A DNA stretch of 64,000 nucleotides from Veillonella sp. (GCF_041333735.1 NZ_JBGKFB010000001.1:124001-188000), one strand, 5' to 3'. Shown: positions 26,677 to 34,957, counted from the stretch's first letter. Made by a program: numbers and translations. The notes: a model not told the origin generated them from the letters alone.

Positions 26677-26678
26677 TA
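26650..26678 (-). promoter_or_regulatory. Promoter of the DyP peroxidase gene
   Basis: Minus-strand -35 TAGACA (26673-26678), 17-bp spacer, -10 TATGAT (26650-26655). Confidence 0.6.
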
Positions 26679-26773
26679 TAATGTATAACACATCAAAATA
26701 TAGATTAATAGATTAACAGATTAATAATATGCATACAGCATCATTCAATTACAATATATTTTTAATTATTATG

Positions 26774-26788
26774 TACGGTTTAACCGTA
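26774..26788. promoter_or_regulatory. Palindromic operator-like site O1
   Basis: TACGGTT-T-AACCGTA, perfect seven-base arms. A near copy lies at 27041-27055; the two flank the small XRE gene at 26794-26982. Confidence 0.55.
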
Positions 26789-26793
26789 AACAG

Positions 26794-26982
26794 CTATAAA
26801 AAAATAATATCATCGTAGGATACATTAAATACTTTTTCAATATTAGCGATAGCTATAACATCAGGGTAGGACTTCTTTCGCTCCCAGTTTCGCCATGTAG
26901 CAACCGATACTCCAACCTCTTTTGCAGCTCGTTCTTGAGACCAATCTCTAGATACTCTCAACATTTTTAAGGTTACTTTCAT
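26794..26982 (-). CDS. Small XRE-family HTH protein (Cro-like)
   Basis: A 62-residue single-domain helix-turn-helix protein: SQERAAKEVGVSVATWRNWERKKSYPDV is the canonical XRE recognition region. Size and lack of any other domain resemble phage Cro or toxin-antitoxin-type regulators. It is divergent from the repressor-like gene at 27169, with operator-like palindromes on both sides, so the pair looks like a phage-type switch. ATG 26982 follows GGGAGGTTGT. Its own target is probably the palindrome TACGGTTNAACCGTA. Confidence 0.8.
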   Translation of the reverse strand: MKVTLKMLRVSRDWSQERAAKEVGVSVATWRNWERKKSYPDVIAIANIEKVFNVSYDDIIFL

Positions 26983-27040
26983 GACAACCTCCCTTCACAT
27001 ATATCATAGCTAACCTTACCATATATAATAATGATTGTAA

Positions 27041-27055
27041 TACGGTTAAATCGTA
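27041..27055. promoter_or_regulatory. Palindromic operator-like site O2
   Basis: TACGGTTAAATCGTA, one mismatch from a perfect palindrome and matching O1 at 26774-26788 in the TACGGTT arm. It lies in the divergent promoter region between the two XRE genes. Confidence 0.5.
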
Positions 27056-27168
27056 TTGTCTAGTGTTAACTATACAGTATATAAGCTATCTATTGTAACA
27101 ATGACAGGTTTATTGTACGATAGTATTAATAAACACTGATTAATAGGCAGATGTAGGGGACTTTCAGA

Positions 27169-27555
27169 ATGAGCGATTTAGGTAACAAGGAAATCATGGC
27201 GCAGAATATCCAACGTTTCATGGATAAGCGTGGCATAGATAGAAATAAAATTTGTACCGATTTAGGTTTTAAATATACAACCTTTACTGACTGGGTTAAA
27301 GGTAACACATACCCAAGAATTGATAAAATAGAAATGATGGCCAATTACTTTGGTGTATCAAAATCAGATTTGGTAGAGCGTTACGACGAAAACAAGCCCT
27401 ATTATGCTAATCCAGAGATAACACAATTTGCTCAAGCCCTACAGAACAGTCCATATGCCAATAACCTCATCACCTCTATTACGGATCTGTCAGAAGAGGA
27501 AATGGCTGAAACCTTAAAATATATTGATTTTTTAAAGTCAAAGAGAAATTCTTAA
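27169..27555 (+). CDS. XRE-family repressor (phage CI-like, short)
   Basis: A 128-residue plus-strand protein. Residues 8-65 form an XRE HTH (MAQNIQRFMDKRGIDRNKICTDLGF then TTFTDWVKGNTYPRIDKIEMMANYFGV). The C-terminal half is helical and lacks the LexA/CI peptidase domain, so it would not be cleaved in an SOS response. It opposes the direction of nearly all neighbours and is divergent from the Cro-like gene, as in a lysogeny switch. ATG 27169 follows AGGGGAC. It is likely a leftover of a mobile element or a recruited regulator. Confidence 0.8.
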   Translation: MSDLGNKEIMAQNIQRFMDKRGIDRNKICTDLGFKYTTFTDWVKGNTYPRIDKIEMMANYFGVSKSDLVERYDENKPYYANPEITQFAQALQNSPYANNLITSITDLSEEEMAETLKYIDFLKSKRNS

Positions 27556-27710
27556 ATTCATATAACAATAAAAATTATGCCAATAATACTTAGTAAAGAC
27601 TCAACTATAACCATAGTATAAATGCTCCACTGTCCTTGTTTTCTTATCTTTTATAGGCCATCTTTATAAGTTACAAAAATGGCTTACACAATTTTATGAT
27701 GCATTAAAAG

Positions 27711-27738
27711 AAAACCCGCACAGTTGTGCGGTTTTTTT
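27711..27738 (-). repeat. Left copy of the tRNA-Lys terminator hairpin
   Basis: AAAACCGCACAACTGTGCGGG-type hairpin, nearly the same as the one directly after tRNA-Lys at 28744-28767. It marks the outer border of the duplicated tRNA end. Confidence 0.6.
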
Positions 27739-27739
27739 G

Positions 27740-27783
27740 TGGACCACCAGTGGTTAGAACCCTAGATACCCTAATTAAGAGTG
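27740..27783 (-). repeat. Degenerate copy of the tRNA-Lys 3' end (putative attachment site)
   Basis: This stretch copies the 3' 43 bases of the tRNA-Lys gene at 28771-28846, including the encoded CCA and the anticodon CTT, with about six substitutions (for example GGTTCGAACC became GGTTAGAACC). The 5' half is missing. It is best read as the distal attachment site of an element integrated into tRNA-Lys, now decayed; a partial tandem duplication of the tRNA is the alternative. Confidence 0.65.
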
Positions 27784-27878
27784 TATTATTCGACTACTGA
27801 CAAAAACTATAAATATAGTACTTTACTGTATTTTATATTCTCACATTTAACTATATTTCAGTATATTTTTTATTGAAA

Positions 27879-27896
27879 TGATGTCAAAATGATGTC
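27879..27896. repeat. Left copy of an 18-bp repeat (possible integrase arm site)
   Basis: TGATGTCAAAATGATGTC, itself two ATGATGTC units, recurs exactly at 28719-28736. Each copy lies just inside one of the two tRNA-Lys ends, as integrase arm-type sites do. Confidence 0.55.
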
Positions 27897-27910
27897 GTCT
27901 ATTATATACA

Positions 27911-28111
27911 TTATATGTTGTGATCCATTTCTTCACCGTATAGACGTTCCATTCCTTGCCGAGTTACAAGCCACATTTTCCCAGACTTTCTAAACTCACC
28001 TTCTAAAAATCCATTCTTTACACGGCCTCTACAATTCTGTTTCAATGCATCAGCCGTAACATTCCATCGTTCTGCGGCCTCTTGTGTTGTCATTACATCA
28101 TCTAATTTCAT
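27911..28111 (-). CDS. Small HTH protein of the tRNA-Lys element
   Basis: A 66-residue protein with an N-terminal winged-helix/excisionase-like HTH: TTQEAAERWNVTADALKQNCRGR, followed by KSGKMWLVTRQGMERLYGE. This resembles the small helix-turn-helix proteins that read a target site in phage and plasmid genes. The start overlaps the stop of the upstream frame (TAATG), so it is translationally coupled to the membrane-tail protein. It lies inside the putative element bounded by the two tRNA-Lys ends. No integrase gene accompanies it. Confidence 0.7.
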   Translation of the reverse strand: MKLDDVMTTQEAAERWNVTADALKQNCRGRVKNGFLEGEFRKSGKMWLVTRQGMERLYGEEMDHNI

Positions 28112-28320
28112 TATAATACTCCCAATATAACTAATAGATTATAAACGGATAAAACAAAAGCAATAATACTAATTGTTAAAGTTAATCTTGAAATCATATG
28201 CTCGCCATTGTTATAATAGTTAGGAAGAGTGGAGCTCCTTCGAGCTCCTGTGGTTACTGATTTAATAACTATATTATCGCTATTGCTAGTTGGATAAACG
28301 CGGTTATTATCGGTAGCCAC
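28111..28320 (-). CDS. Small protein with C-terminal membrane helix, start uncertain
   Basis: From a GTG at 28320 the frame encodes 69 residues: a polar N-terminal half and a C-terminal transmembrane helix (LTLTISIIAFVLSVYNLLVI). No ribosome-binding site is at the right distance from this GTG; the only strong one (GGAGGTG at 28356-28362) fits the overlapping frame at 28269-28349. An internal ATG would give just a 28-residue membrane peptide. Either way the TAATG overlap with the HTH gene suggests it is translated. No family recognised. Confidence 0.45.
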   Translation of the reverse strand: MATDNNRVYPTSNSDNIVIKSVTTGARRSSTLPNYYNNGEHMISRLTLTISIIAFVLSVYNLLVILGVL

Positions 28321-28349
28321 TTTTTTATTATCTTCCTTAACTTCTTCAA
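28269..28349 (-). CDS. Possible 26-residue cationic amphipathic peptide (TTG start)
   Basis: A TTG at 28347-28349 lies exactly six bases after a perfect GGAGGTG. It opens a 26-codon frame starting MKKLRKIIKKWLP and continuing with a wholly hydrophobic half (ITAFIQLAIAII) before TAG. Six of the first ten residues are Lys or Arg. Such layout is seen in type I toxin peptides, leaderless bacteriocins and small holin-like peptides. It overlaps the following frame, so it may also be a leader peptide for it. Not seen in any family I can name; expression is unproven. Confidence 0.4.
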   Translation of the reverse strand: MKKLRKIIKKWLPIITAFIQLAIAII

Positions 28350-28429
28350 CGGCTTCACCTCCTTCCTTATGTCTATATTACACCCTATATCGTGTATAAA
28401 TGCAAGTTTTATTTTGATTTTTACAAACA

Positions 28430-28478
28430 AAATAGAGCCTAACAACGTAGATAATATCTAGGTTAGTAGGCTCTTTTA
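28430..28478. terminator. Long hairpin, probable bidirectional terminator
   Basis: AGAGCCTAACAACGTAGAT pairs imperfectly with ATCTAGGTTAGTAGGCTCT over about 19 positions, with T-rich tails in both directions. It is just upstream of the small peptide cluster. In the remaining 28479-28718 I see no gene. Confidence 0.6.
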
Positions 28479-28718
28479 TTTATAGTTGCGTGTATCCACC
28501 ATTACACGGTATAGAGATGTATGGATCACCTCTCAATCATCGATGAATCGCTACTCCGATTACTGTCCCACCATTTGAGATAAGTTGCGTTGCGTCCGTA
28601 AGAGTTTAATTGTTCGTTTGTCGCCCTTGATTTGCTCTTTCAATTTGGTTATCTAATGTGTTTAACAGAAGTGAAATGGAAGCTGACGTGGTAGAAAAGA
28701 TTTCAAACATATTCTAAT

Positions 28719-28736
28719 TGATGTCAAAATGATGTC
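28719..28736. repeat. Right copy of the 18-bp repeat (possible integrase arm site)
   Basis: TGATGTCAAAATGATGTC, identical to 27879-27896, four bases before the tRNA-Lys terminator hairpin. Confidence 0.55.
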
Positions 28737-28743
28737 AAAAGAA

Positions 28744-28767
28744 AAACCCGCACAGTTGTACGGGTTA
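28744..28767 (-). terminator. Terminator hairpin of tRNA-Lys
   Basis: AACCCG / CGGGTT stem with a loop of CAC-rich sequence right after the tRNA 3' end. A near copy lies at 27711-27738. Confidence 0.6.
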
Positions 28768-28770
28768 TTT

Positions 28771-28846
28771 TGGTGGACCACCAGGGGTTCGAACCCTGGA
28801 CACCCTGATTAAGAGTCAGGTGCTCTGCCAGCTGAGCTAGTGGTCC
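28771..28846 (-). tRNA. tRNA-Lys (anticodon CTT)
   Basis: A 76-base cloverleaf on the minus strand: acceptor GGACCAC...GTGGTCC, D-arm AGCTCAGCTGGCAGAGC, anticodon loop CTCTTAA giving CTT (decodes AAG), T-arm with GGTTCGAACCC, and encoded CCA. Its 3' half is duplicated in degraded form at 27740-27783. Confidence 0.95.
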
Positions 28847-28931
28847 ATGACATGACTAATTATATGCTTATTTTATAGGAATGTAAAGAATAATTATTAC
28901 ATCCCTATAAAACATTACATTGATACCTATA

Positions 28932-29234
28932 TTAATATTGTAATACCCAGTCTCTCATAATATTACAAGCCTCTGTAGGCAATATATCTGTAGTGCCTAC
29001 ACAGTCAACACCACTATATACTTGAAGGACACTATGGGTACGGCTTACTTCCTTAACAATGACCTCCGTTAATTGAGATTTTTGAATGTTAAATGTAAGC
29101 CCAAATCGACCGAAATAAGTAAATACAGTCTTTTCTGTATTATACTCCATATGAACTTGGAGCATTTTGCCACCAGGCCAGCAAGCCTCGACATGCTCCT
29201 TGGATCTTGGTTTCAGAAAATCAAAAAAGCCCAT
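28932..29234 (-). CDS. Hypothetical protein downstream of moaA
   Basis: A 100-residue soluble protein, begins MGFFDFLKPRSKEHVEA and ends RDWVLQY. No motif, signal peptide or membrane segment is visible. It starts one base after the moaA stop, so it is part of the MOSC-moaA transcript and translationally coupled. A role in cofactor use cannot be claimed from the sequence. Confidence 0.65.
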   Translation of the reverse strand: MGFFDFLKPRSKEHVEACWPGGKMLQVHMEYNTEKTVFTYFGRFGLTFNIQKSQLTEVIVKEVSRTHSVLQVYSGVDCVGTTDILPTEACNIMRDWVLQY

Positions 29235-29235
29235 A

Positions 29236-30201
29236 TTACCCTCCGATGCGCCACATAGGACGTTCTGGTTGTTCCATACCTACGCCATCATGACGTTCTT
29301 GCTTTCGTTGCAACGCACGTTCAATATGCAGAGCTAAATCTTTCTCGGTTGCACCATTGCGCACAAGAGATACAAGATCAGCCTCATCATCACGTAACAA
29401 GCATAAACGCATTTGTCCATCTGATGTAAGACGTACACGGTTACATGTATCACAGTAGCTATGAGACATAGAAAAGATGAAACCTACAGCCTTTCCACTT
29501 GGCAACGCTAAATACGTAGCAGGACCAAAACCATACACAGAATGAACCTCTGTAAGAGGCCCTCCACTTACACGTTCCAATTGAGATCGCCACTCATCAA
29601 AGGTCGGTCCATGGAATGCATCACCTTGGAATGGCATGTATTCTATAAATCGCCATACAACAGGCCATTTTTCTACATACTGTAACAAAGATTTGACTTC
29701 TTCATCAGACCAATGACGAGATAATACAGTATTAATCTTTACGGATTTAAAGTTTGCACTAATAGCACTGCGAATACCATCGAGCACAGAATCCAGCTGA
29801 CCTTCTTTGCCTACACAAGTAGCAAAGGCATCACTTTCAAGAGAATCAAGACTAATATTCACTCGGTTCAATCCAAGTTTTTTCAATCGTTGTACTCGAG
29901 ATGCGAGTAAGCTACCATTCGTAGTCATAGATATATCTTCAAACCAACCAGTATCCTTAATACGGGTTAAAAGCTCTTCGATATGTGGATACAACAATGG
30001 CTCGCCACCAGTTAAGCGCACTGCTTTCACGCCGATACGATGGAAGGCACCTAAAATAGTCATCCATTCATCAACTGATAATAATTGTGTTTGACTTTGA
30101 GGTGTAATTTCAGCAGGTCGGCAATAGGGACAACAAAAATTACACGCATCTGTCAATGACAGACGTACATATTCAATTGTACGGCCCCATGCGTCTTTCA
30201 T
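29236..30201 (-). CDS. moaA: GTP 3',8-cyclase MoaA
   Basis: Radical-SAM enzyme for the first step of molybdenum-cofactor synthesis: GTP to 3',8-cyclo-7,8-dihydro-GTP. Of its 321 residues, CNFCCPYC near residue 18 binds the SAM cluster and CDTCNRVRLTSDGQMRLC holds the second Fe-S cluster ligands. The essential C-terminal Gly-Gly is present (WRIGG end). MoaC must be elsewhere. The gene follows a MOSC-domain gene by 25 bp. It supplies cofactor for the Mo hydroxylase of the purine locus and other Mo enzymes. Confidence 0.95.
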   Translation of the reverse strand: MKDAWGRTIEYVRLSLTDACNFCCPYCRPAEITPQSQTQLLSVDEWMTILGAFHRIGVKAVRLTGGEPLLYPHIEELLTRIKDTGWFEDISMTTNGSLLASRVQRLKKLGLNRVNISLDSLESDAFATCVGKEGQLDSVLDGIRSAISANFKSVKINTVLSRHWSDEEVKSLLQYVEKWPVVWRFIEYMPFQGDAFHGPTFDEWRSQLERVSGGPLTEVHSVYGFGPATYLALPSGKAVGFIFSMSHSYCDTCNRVRLTSDGQMRLCLLRDDEADLVSLVRNGATEKDLALHIERALQRKQERHDGVGMEQPERPMWRIGG

Positions 30202-30226
30202 AACACACCTCGTTTATAATACAAAG

Positions 30227-30667
30227 CTATTTAATAATAGATACTTCATCACCTACGTGAATCGTACCATTTTTAAGGACTTTACCAAAGATTCCTTGTG
30301 TAGGCATGATACAAGATCCTACTTGTTTCATGATTTCACAACCATGATGACATTCCTTACCAATTTGAGTGATTTCAAGAATTACATCACTGCCAACTTG
30401 TAATTGTGTACCTACTGCTAATTCGTAAAGCACCATACCTTCAACAGTAATATTTTCTGCAAAATCACCAGGTTTAACATCCGCACCTTGAGCGCGCATA
30501 TGGTCTATACTTGCAATGCCAAGTAAGCTGATTTGACGATGCCAGTTACCTGCGTGCGCATCACCTTCCATACCGTGATCTACGATAAGATTAGCGGATT
30601 CAATATTATGTTTCTTTTGCCCTTTTTTCTCACTAATAGAGATAGCAATAATTTTTCCGTCTGCCAT
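30227..30667 (-). CDS. MOSC-domain protein
   Basis: A 146-residue single-domain MOSC protein, the fold of the C-terminal domain of Moco sulfurase. GDAHAGNWHRQISLL and GKECHHGCEIMK are the conserved blocks; the Cys in the latter is the usual persulfide-carrying position. Stand-alone MOSC proteins are thought to carry sulfur to the Mo centre, which xanthine-dehydrogenase-type enzymes need as a terminal sulfido ligand. It is the first gene of the unit with moaA. Confidence 0.85.
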   Translation of the reverse strand: MADGKIIAISISEKKGQKKHNIESANLIVDHGMEGDAHAGNWHRQISLLGIASIDHMRAQGADVKPGDFAENITVEGMVLYELAVGTQLQVGSDVILEITQIGKECHHGCEIMKQVGSCIMPTQGIFGKVLKNGTIHVGDEVSIIK

Positions 30668-30840
30668 GTAACCCTTCCCTTCTTATGGGAACATACCATA
30701 TATACATAACTTTATTTCAACATGTAATTGCAACTAATTTTATGATTCTCATCTTACTGAAAGCACCACAAAATTATTCTACAATTATCTATTTATTATA
30801 GCATAGTATTCATACAAATTTCCTATGAATTTAATCACTA

Positions 30841-30870
30841 AAAAAAACTCTGCTCCAAGGAACAGAGTTC
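30841..30870 (-). terminator. Intrinsic terminator after the second NCS2 permease
   Basis: AACTCTGTTCC / AGCAGAGTT stem on the minus strand followed by seven T, 15 bases past the stop. Confidence 0.8.
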
Positions 30871-30884
30871 TCATATAATATGTC

Positions 30885-32213
30885 TTATCGGCGACCCATT
30901 TCTTTAATTTCATCACCACGATTAACACCATTAAGTAGTAAATTCAGCAAAATTGCCATAATACTACCAAAGGTAATACCAGATTTTAAAATAATTTGTG
31001 CCCAAGCAGGGAAATTAGCATAAAAGTTTGGCGCTGCAATAGGGATCATAGCCACACCAATACTAATTGCTACAAGCATTAAATTATGATTACCTTCAAA
31101 GCTAACCTTGCCTAAAGAACGAATACCACTAGCAACAATCATACCAAACATGGCAATACCAGCACCACCTAATACGGCATTTGGAATACTAGCTACGATG
31201 GCCGCTAATTTAGGGAATAATCCCAACAAAATCAAAATCACACCAGAGGCAGCAACTACAAAGCGGCTCTTAACACCCGTTACAGCAATAAGGCCCACGT
31301 TTTGAGCAAATGCTGTATATGGGAAGCTATTAAGAATACCACCGATAACAGTAGATACACCATCAGCACGAATGATAGATGCCAATTCCTTACGTCCAAT
31401 TGGCTTATCTACAATTTCACCAATCGCAATACTGTCACCTGTGGTTTCAACCATAACAACAAGCATTACGATAATCATGGAAAGCACAGAAGCCCAATCA
31501 AAGGTTGGTAAACCGAAATAGAAAGGTTCAATAACTGCAATCCAGCTGGAACGACCAACTTCATCAAAGTTGGTGACGCCCATGGCAAAAGCAATAGCTG
31601 TCCCTGCAATCAAACCGATTAGTACAGAAAGATTACTGAAGAAACCTTTTGCAAATTTGTAAACAAATACGACGATTAAGAATGTAAGGAACCCGAGTCC
31701 AATATTAGTAAAACTACCAAATTGTGGATTCCCTACACCACCGCCCATCCAATTAATAGCAACTGGCATCAAGTTAATACCGATAATGGTAATAATTGTA
31801 CCTGTAACTACCGGAGGGAATAGTCGAATAAGACGACTAAAGAATGGCGCTATCAAAAATGTAAATAACCCGGCTATGATAATAGCGCCATAAATAGCAG
31901 TCATACCATGCTGGGCACCAATCATCGCCATAGGGCCTACAGATGCAAAGGTAACCCCTTGGATCATTGGAATACGTCCACCAATGTTACCAAAACCTAA
32001 CGTCTGGATTAATGTGGCAACACCGCAAGTAAATAAGTCCGCTGTAATTAAGCGAATCAAATCTTCCACAGGTAAATGCATGGCCTGCGCCACGATAATA
32101 GGTACTGCAACGGCGCCTGCATACATGGCCAATACGTGCTGTAAACCAAAGGCAAAGAGCTGTGGTATTGGCAACATACTATCGACCGTATTCATTTGTT
32201 TTTGATCTGTCAT
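30885..32213 (-). CDS. NCS2-family purine permease, paralogue
   Basis: A 442-residue permease strongly similar to the one at 2727-4112 along its whole length (GLQHVLAMYAGAVAVPI, ETTGDSIAIGEIVDKP, TAFAQNVGLIAVTGVKSR). The substrate-facing motif has Gly where the other has Arg (AVTGVKSR against AVTRVKSR), which may reflect a different purine preference. ATG 32213 follows TAGGAGA. Stands alone between terminators, not in the purine locus. No purine riboswitch fold was found upstream. Confidence 0.88.
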   Translation of the reverse strand: MTDQKQMNTVDSMLPIPQLFAFGLQHVLAMYAGAVAVPIIVAQAMHLPVEDLIRLITADLFTCGVATLIQTLGFGNIGGRIPMIQGVTFASVGPMAMIGAQHGMTAIYGAIIIAGLFTFLIAPFFSRLIRLFPPVVTGTIITIIGINLMPVAINWMGGGVGNPQFGSFTNIGLGFLTFLIVVFVYKFAKGFFSNLSVLIGLIAGTAIAFAMGVTNFDEVGRSSWIAVIEPFYFGLPTFDWASVLSMIIVMLVVMVETTGDSIAIGEIVDKPIGRKELASIIRADGVSTVIGGILNSFPYTAFAQNVGLIAVTGVKSRFVVAASGVILILLGLFPKLAAIVASIPNAVLGGAGIAMFGMIVASGIRSLGKVSFEGNHNLMLVAISIGVAMIPIAAPNFYANFPAWAQIILKSGITFGSIMAILLNLLLNGVNRGDEIKEMGRR

Positions 32214-32283
32214 AATGTCTCCTACATCAAACCTCGAAATAACACCCACTCATTTTACACTATCGTTCGGATTTTAACAATAG

Positions 32284-32332
32284 AAAAAAGAGAACTCATT
32301 ATTTTTAAAAGTAATAACAAGTTCTCTCTTTT
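32284..32332 (-). terminator. Intrinsic terminator after fchA
   Basis: Long stem AAAGAGAGAACTTGTTATTAC paired with an AT-rich second arm ending GAGTTCTCTTTTTT on the minus strand. It sits 128 bases past the fchA stop and 71 bases upstream of the permease start, so it can also shield the permease. Confidence 0.8.
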
Positions 32333-32459
32333 ATATTTTCCGAACATTAAACTCTCAAAAACATAAATCGTTCGAAACCATTCAAAATTTATTAATTAAT
32401 AAATCCAGACGTCTATCTATTTATTTCAGGCTATATTTTGAGCTACTGTTTTGAGCTAA

Positions 32460-33077
32460 TTATACATATAAGCCTATAATAGCCGACTCTTTAGCATCAA
32501 GATCTTTTTCAATAGCATTCATTTTTGCAGTTATATCAGTTACAAAGGCTTCATCTTTAATCCCAGATAAATTGATACGTACATTTAAGAATGCCGCCTT
32601 TACGGCAGCACGGGCATTAATAGCAGCAATAATACCATCGGTAATGAGGTTTTGATTGCCCTTGCGAGATGCCAAATCCGCTAAATCAAAGATCTGATAT
32701 GCTAACTCACCGATTTCAAAGGGCACCATAGCCGCATCTTTATAAGCTTGCTGAATAGCTGCACTGCGTGTAGCCTTTTCTTCATCAGTATTCTTTGGCA
32801 AACCTAATGCATTCATAAAGATATTAAATACATTCGCATCAGCTTGAGACAACTCAAGCATGCGATTACGAATGGCTTCTGCTTTACCTTGAAGGTCTTT
32901 CATTTCAGATTGAACCTCTTCATACCCTTTTTTACCAAAGGTTAAGTTTGCCACCATTTCAGCTAATGCAGCGCCCGTTGCAGCTGTTAAAGCCGCAATG
33001 GCACCACCACCAGGTGTCGGCTCTTTAGATGCAGTAGCGGCTACAAAGTCACTCACTTTTTGTTCTACTAATTTCAT
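32460..33077 (-). CDS. fchA: Formimino-/methenyl-tetrahydrofolate cyclodeaminase-cyclohydrolase family protein (FchA)
   Basis: A 205-residue all-helical protein of the FTCD-C/FchA family. EPTPGGGAIAALTAATGAALAEM is the conserved folate-binding N-terminal part. Members remove ammonia from formimino-THF or open methenyl-THF to formyl-THF. Beside fhs, it can channel C1 units from formiminoglycine, a known product of anaerobic purine breakdown, to formyl-THF. ATG 33077 has a modest site (GAGGT). It follows fhs by 158 bp with a long hairpin between. Confidence 0.88.
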   Translation of the reverse strand: MKLVEQKVSDFVAATASKEPTPGGGAIAALTAATGAALAEMVANLTFGKKGYEEVQSEMKDLQGKAEAIRNRMLELSQADANVFNIFMNALGLPKNTDEEKATRSAAIQQAYKDAAMVPFEIGELAYQIFDLADLASRKGNQNLITDGIIAAINARAAVKAAFLNVRINLSGIKDEAFVTDITAKMNAIEKDLDAKESAIIGLYV

Positions 33078-33093
33078 ATCTATACCTCATGTA

Positions 33094-33127
33094 AAGGAGA
33101 TAACAAGGTAGACCTTGTTATCTCCTT
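33094..33127 (-). promoter_or_regulatory. Perfect 16-bp hairpin between fhs and fchA
   Basis: AAGGAGATAACAAGGT / ACCTTGTTATCTCCTT with a two-base loop. Hardly any T-run follows and the fchA ribosome-binding site comes 12 bases later, so it looks more like a partial terminator or mRNA-processing site that tunes fchA against fhs. Confidence 0.6.
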
Positions 33128-33235
33128 AAAATTACTATAAAACTGTATCAGTTAAATCAATAAACGCTATAACTCTAATTAAAATTAGTCTTACAGGTTA
33201 ATCTTTTTAGAAAGACTAACTATATGTATTTAATA

Positions 33236-34906
33236 TTAGAATAAGCCTTTAATCGTACCATCTGCTTCTATATCCATGTTGAGAGCTGCTGGGCGTTTAG
33301 AAAGACCTGGCATAACCATTACATCACCTGTACGGCATACGATAAAGCCAGCCCCATTGGCAACGCGAATATCGGATACAGTGATAGTAAAGCCCTTTGG
33401 TGCACCGAGCAACGCAGGATTATCAGACAAGGAGTATTGTGTTTTCGCCATACATACAGGCAAACGATCGAGACCCCAATCTGCTAATTGTTTAATTTGC
33501 TTTTTAGCTTTATCCGTAAAGATAACACCATCACCACCATAAATCGTAGTAACAATCTTATTTACCTTTTCTTCTAAGCTATCTTCTACATCATATACGA
33601 ATTTAGGTGTTGGTTTTGGACCCTCAAGCAATTCAACGACCTTTTTAGCCATATCAATGCCGCCTTCGCCGCCCTTTTCCCAACACTCATTAAGCTCAAC
33701 AGGTACGCCAAATTCATTACACAAGCGGGTTAACTCAGCGATTTCCGCATCTGTATCGGTAGCAAATTTATTGATTGCTACTAGTACAGGCACATTGAAG
33801 TAACGCATGTTTTCGATTGCTTTTTGTAAGTTGCTGAAACCTTTAGTAATCGCTTCAACATTTTCAGTATTAAGCTCTTGTTTTGGTACGCCACCATGCA
33901 TTTTAAGAGCTCGCAAGGTAGCTACGATAACGATTGTATCAGGGAAAATATCGCCGTAACGACATTTAATGTCGAGGAACTTTTCAGCCCCTAAATCAGC
34001 ACCGAAGCCTGCTTCAGTAACTACAATATCACCTAATTTAAGACCTAATTTTGTAGCTACGATGGAGTTACAACCATGAGCAATATTTGCAAATGGACCA
34101 CCATGAACGATGGCTGGCGTATGCTCTAATGTTTGTACGAGATTTGGTTTAATAGCATCTTTCATAAGGAGTGCCATCGCACCTTGGCAACCAAGTTGAT
34201 GTACATACACAGGCTCACCTGCTAAGTTGCAACCAATTACAATGCGACCGAATCGTTCTTTCAAATCTTCAAGATCTTTTGCTAAGCAAAGAATAGCCAT
34301 AATTTCAGAAGCAACGGTAATCATGAAGTGATCTTCGCGAGGGAACCCACATACTTTACCACCAAGTGCTACGGTTACGTTGCGAAGTGCACGGTCATTC
34401 ATATCTAGAACACGAGTCCAAGATAATTGACGCAAATCGATTTGCAATTCATTACCTTGATGGATGTGATTATCAATCATAGCGGACAATAAGTTATTGG
34501 CTGCTGTAATGGCATGCATATCACCTGTAAAGTGAAGGTTGATATCATCCATTGGTACTACTTGAGCATAACCGCCCCCTGCTGCACCACCTTTAATACC
34601 AAATACAGGTCCCAAGGATGGTTCACGCAAGGTTGCAATCGCATTTTTACCTATTTTTTGTAAGCCTTGTACGAGACCAATGCTCGTTGTGGACTTACCT
34701 TCCCCCGCTGGTGTCGGTGTAATAGCCGTAACAAGCACCAATTTACCATCTGGCTTAGCTTCTAAGCGACGAATGGCATCAAAAGAAATCTTCGCTTTAT
34801 AATGACCATATTGTTCAATATCATCAGGTGTTAATCCGCATTTATCGGCAATAACCTGAATTTTTTCCATTCTATTCTGTTGGGCAATCTCAATATCGCT
34901 TAACAT
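33236..34906 (-). CDS. fhs: Formate-tetrahydrofolate ligase
   Basis: A 556-residue enzyme that makes 10-formyl-THF from formate, ATP and THF, or runs backwards to make ATP from formyl-[23 protein letters not shown] is the nucleotide-binding loop and [20 protein letters not shown] follows as in all family members. In an anaerobe degrading purines the reverse direction conserves energy. ATG 34906 follows GAGGAGG. The 275-bp upstream gap holds an inverted repeat but no recognised THF riboswitch. Confidence 0.95.
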   Translation of the reverse strand: MLSDIEIAQQNRMEKIQVIADKCGLTPDDIEQYGHYKAKISFDAIRRLEAKPDGKLVLVTAITPTPAGEGKSTTSIGLVQGLQKIGKNAIATLREPSLGPVFGIKGGAAGGGYAQVVPMDDINLHFTGDMHAITAANNLLSAMIDNHIHQGNELQIDLRQLSWTRVLDMNDRALRNVTVALGGKVCGFPREDHFMITVASEIMAILCLAKDLEDLKERFGRIVIGCNLAGEPVYVHQLGCQGAMALLMKDAIKPNLVQTLEHTPAIVHGGPFANIAHGCNSIVATKLGLKLGDIVVTEAGFGADLGAEKFLDIKCRYGDIFPDTIVIVATLRALKMHGGVPKQELNTENVEAITKGFSNLQKAIENMRYFNVPVLVAINKFATDTDAEIAELTRLCNEFGVPVELNECWEKGGEGGIDMAKKVVELLEGPKPTPKFVYDVEDSLEEKVNKIVTTIYGGDGVIFTDKAKKQIKQLADWGLDRLPVCMAKTQYSLSDNPALLGAPKGFTITVSDIRVANGAGFIVCRTGDVMVMPGLSKRPAALNMDIEADGTIKGLF

Positions 34907-34957
34907 AAAGCCTCCTCGGCGCTATGGCCACATAAACCTATATAACAACTATTAGAT

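Noticed and set aside
32214..32459. Purine riboswitch upstream of the second NCS2 permease
   Set aside because: The structure there is the fchA terminator; conserved aptamer loops are absent.
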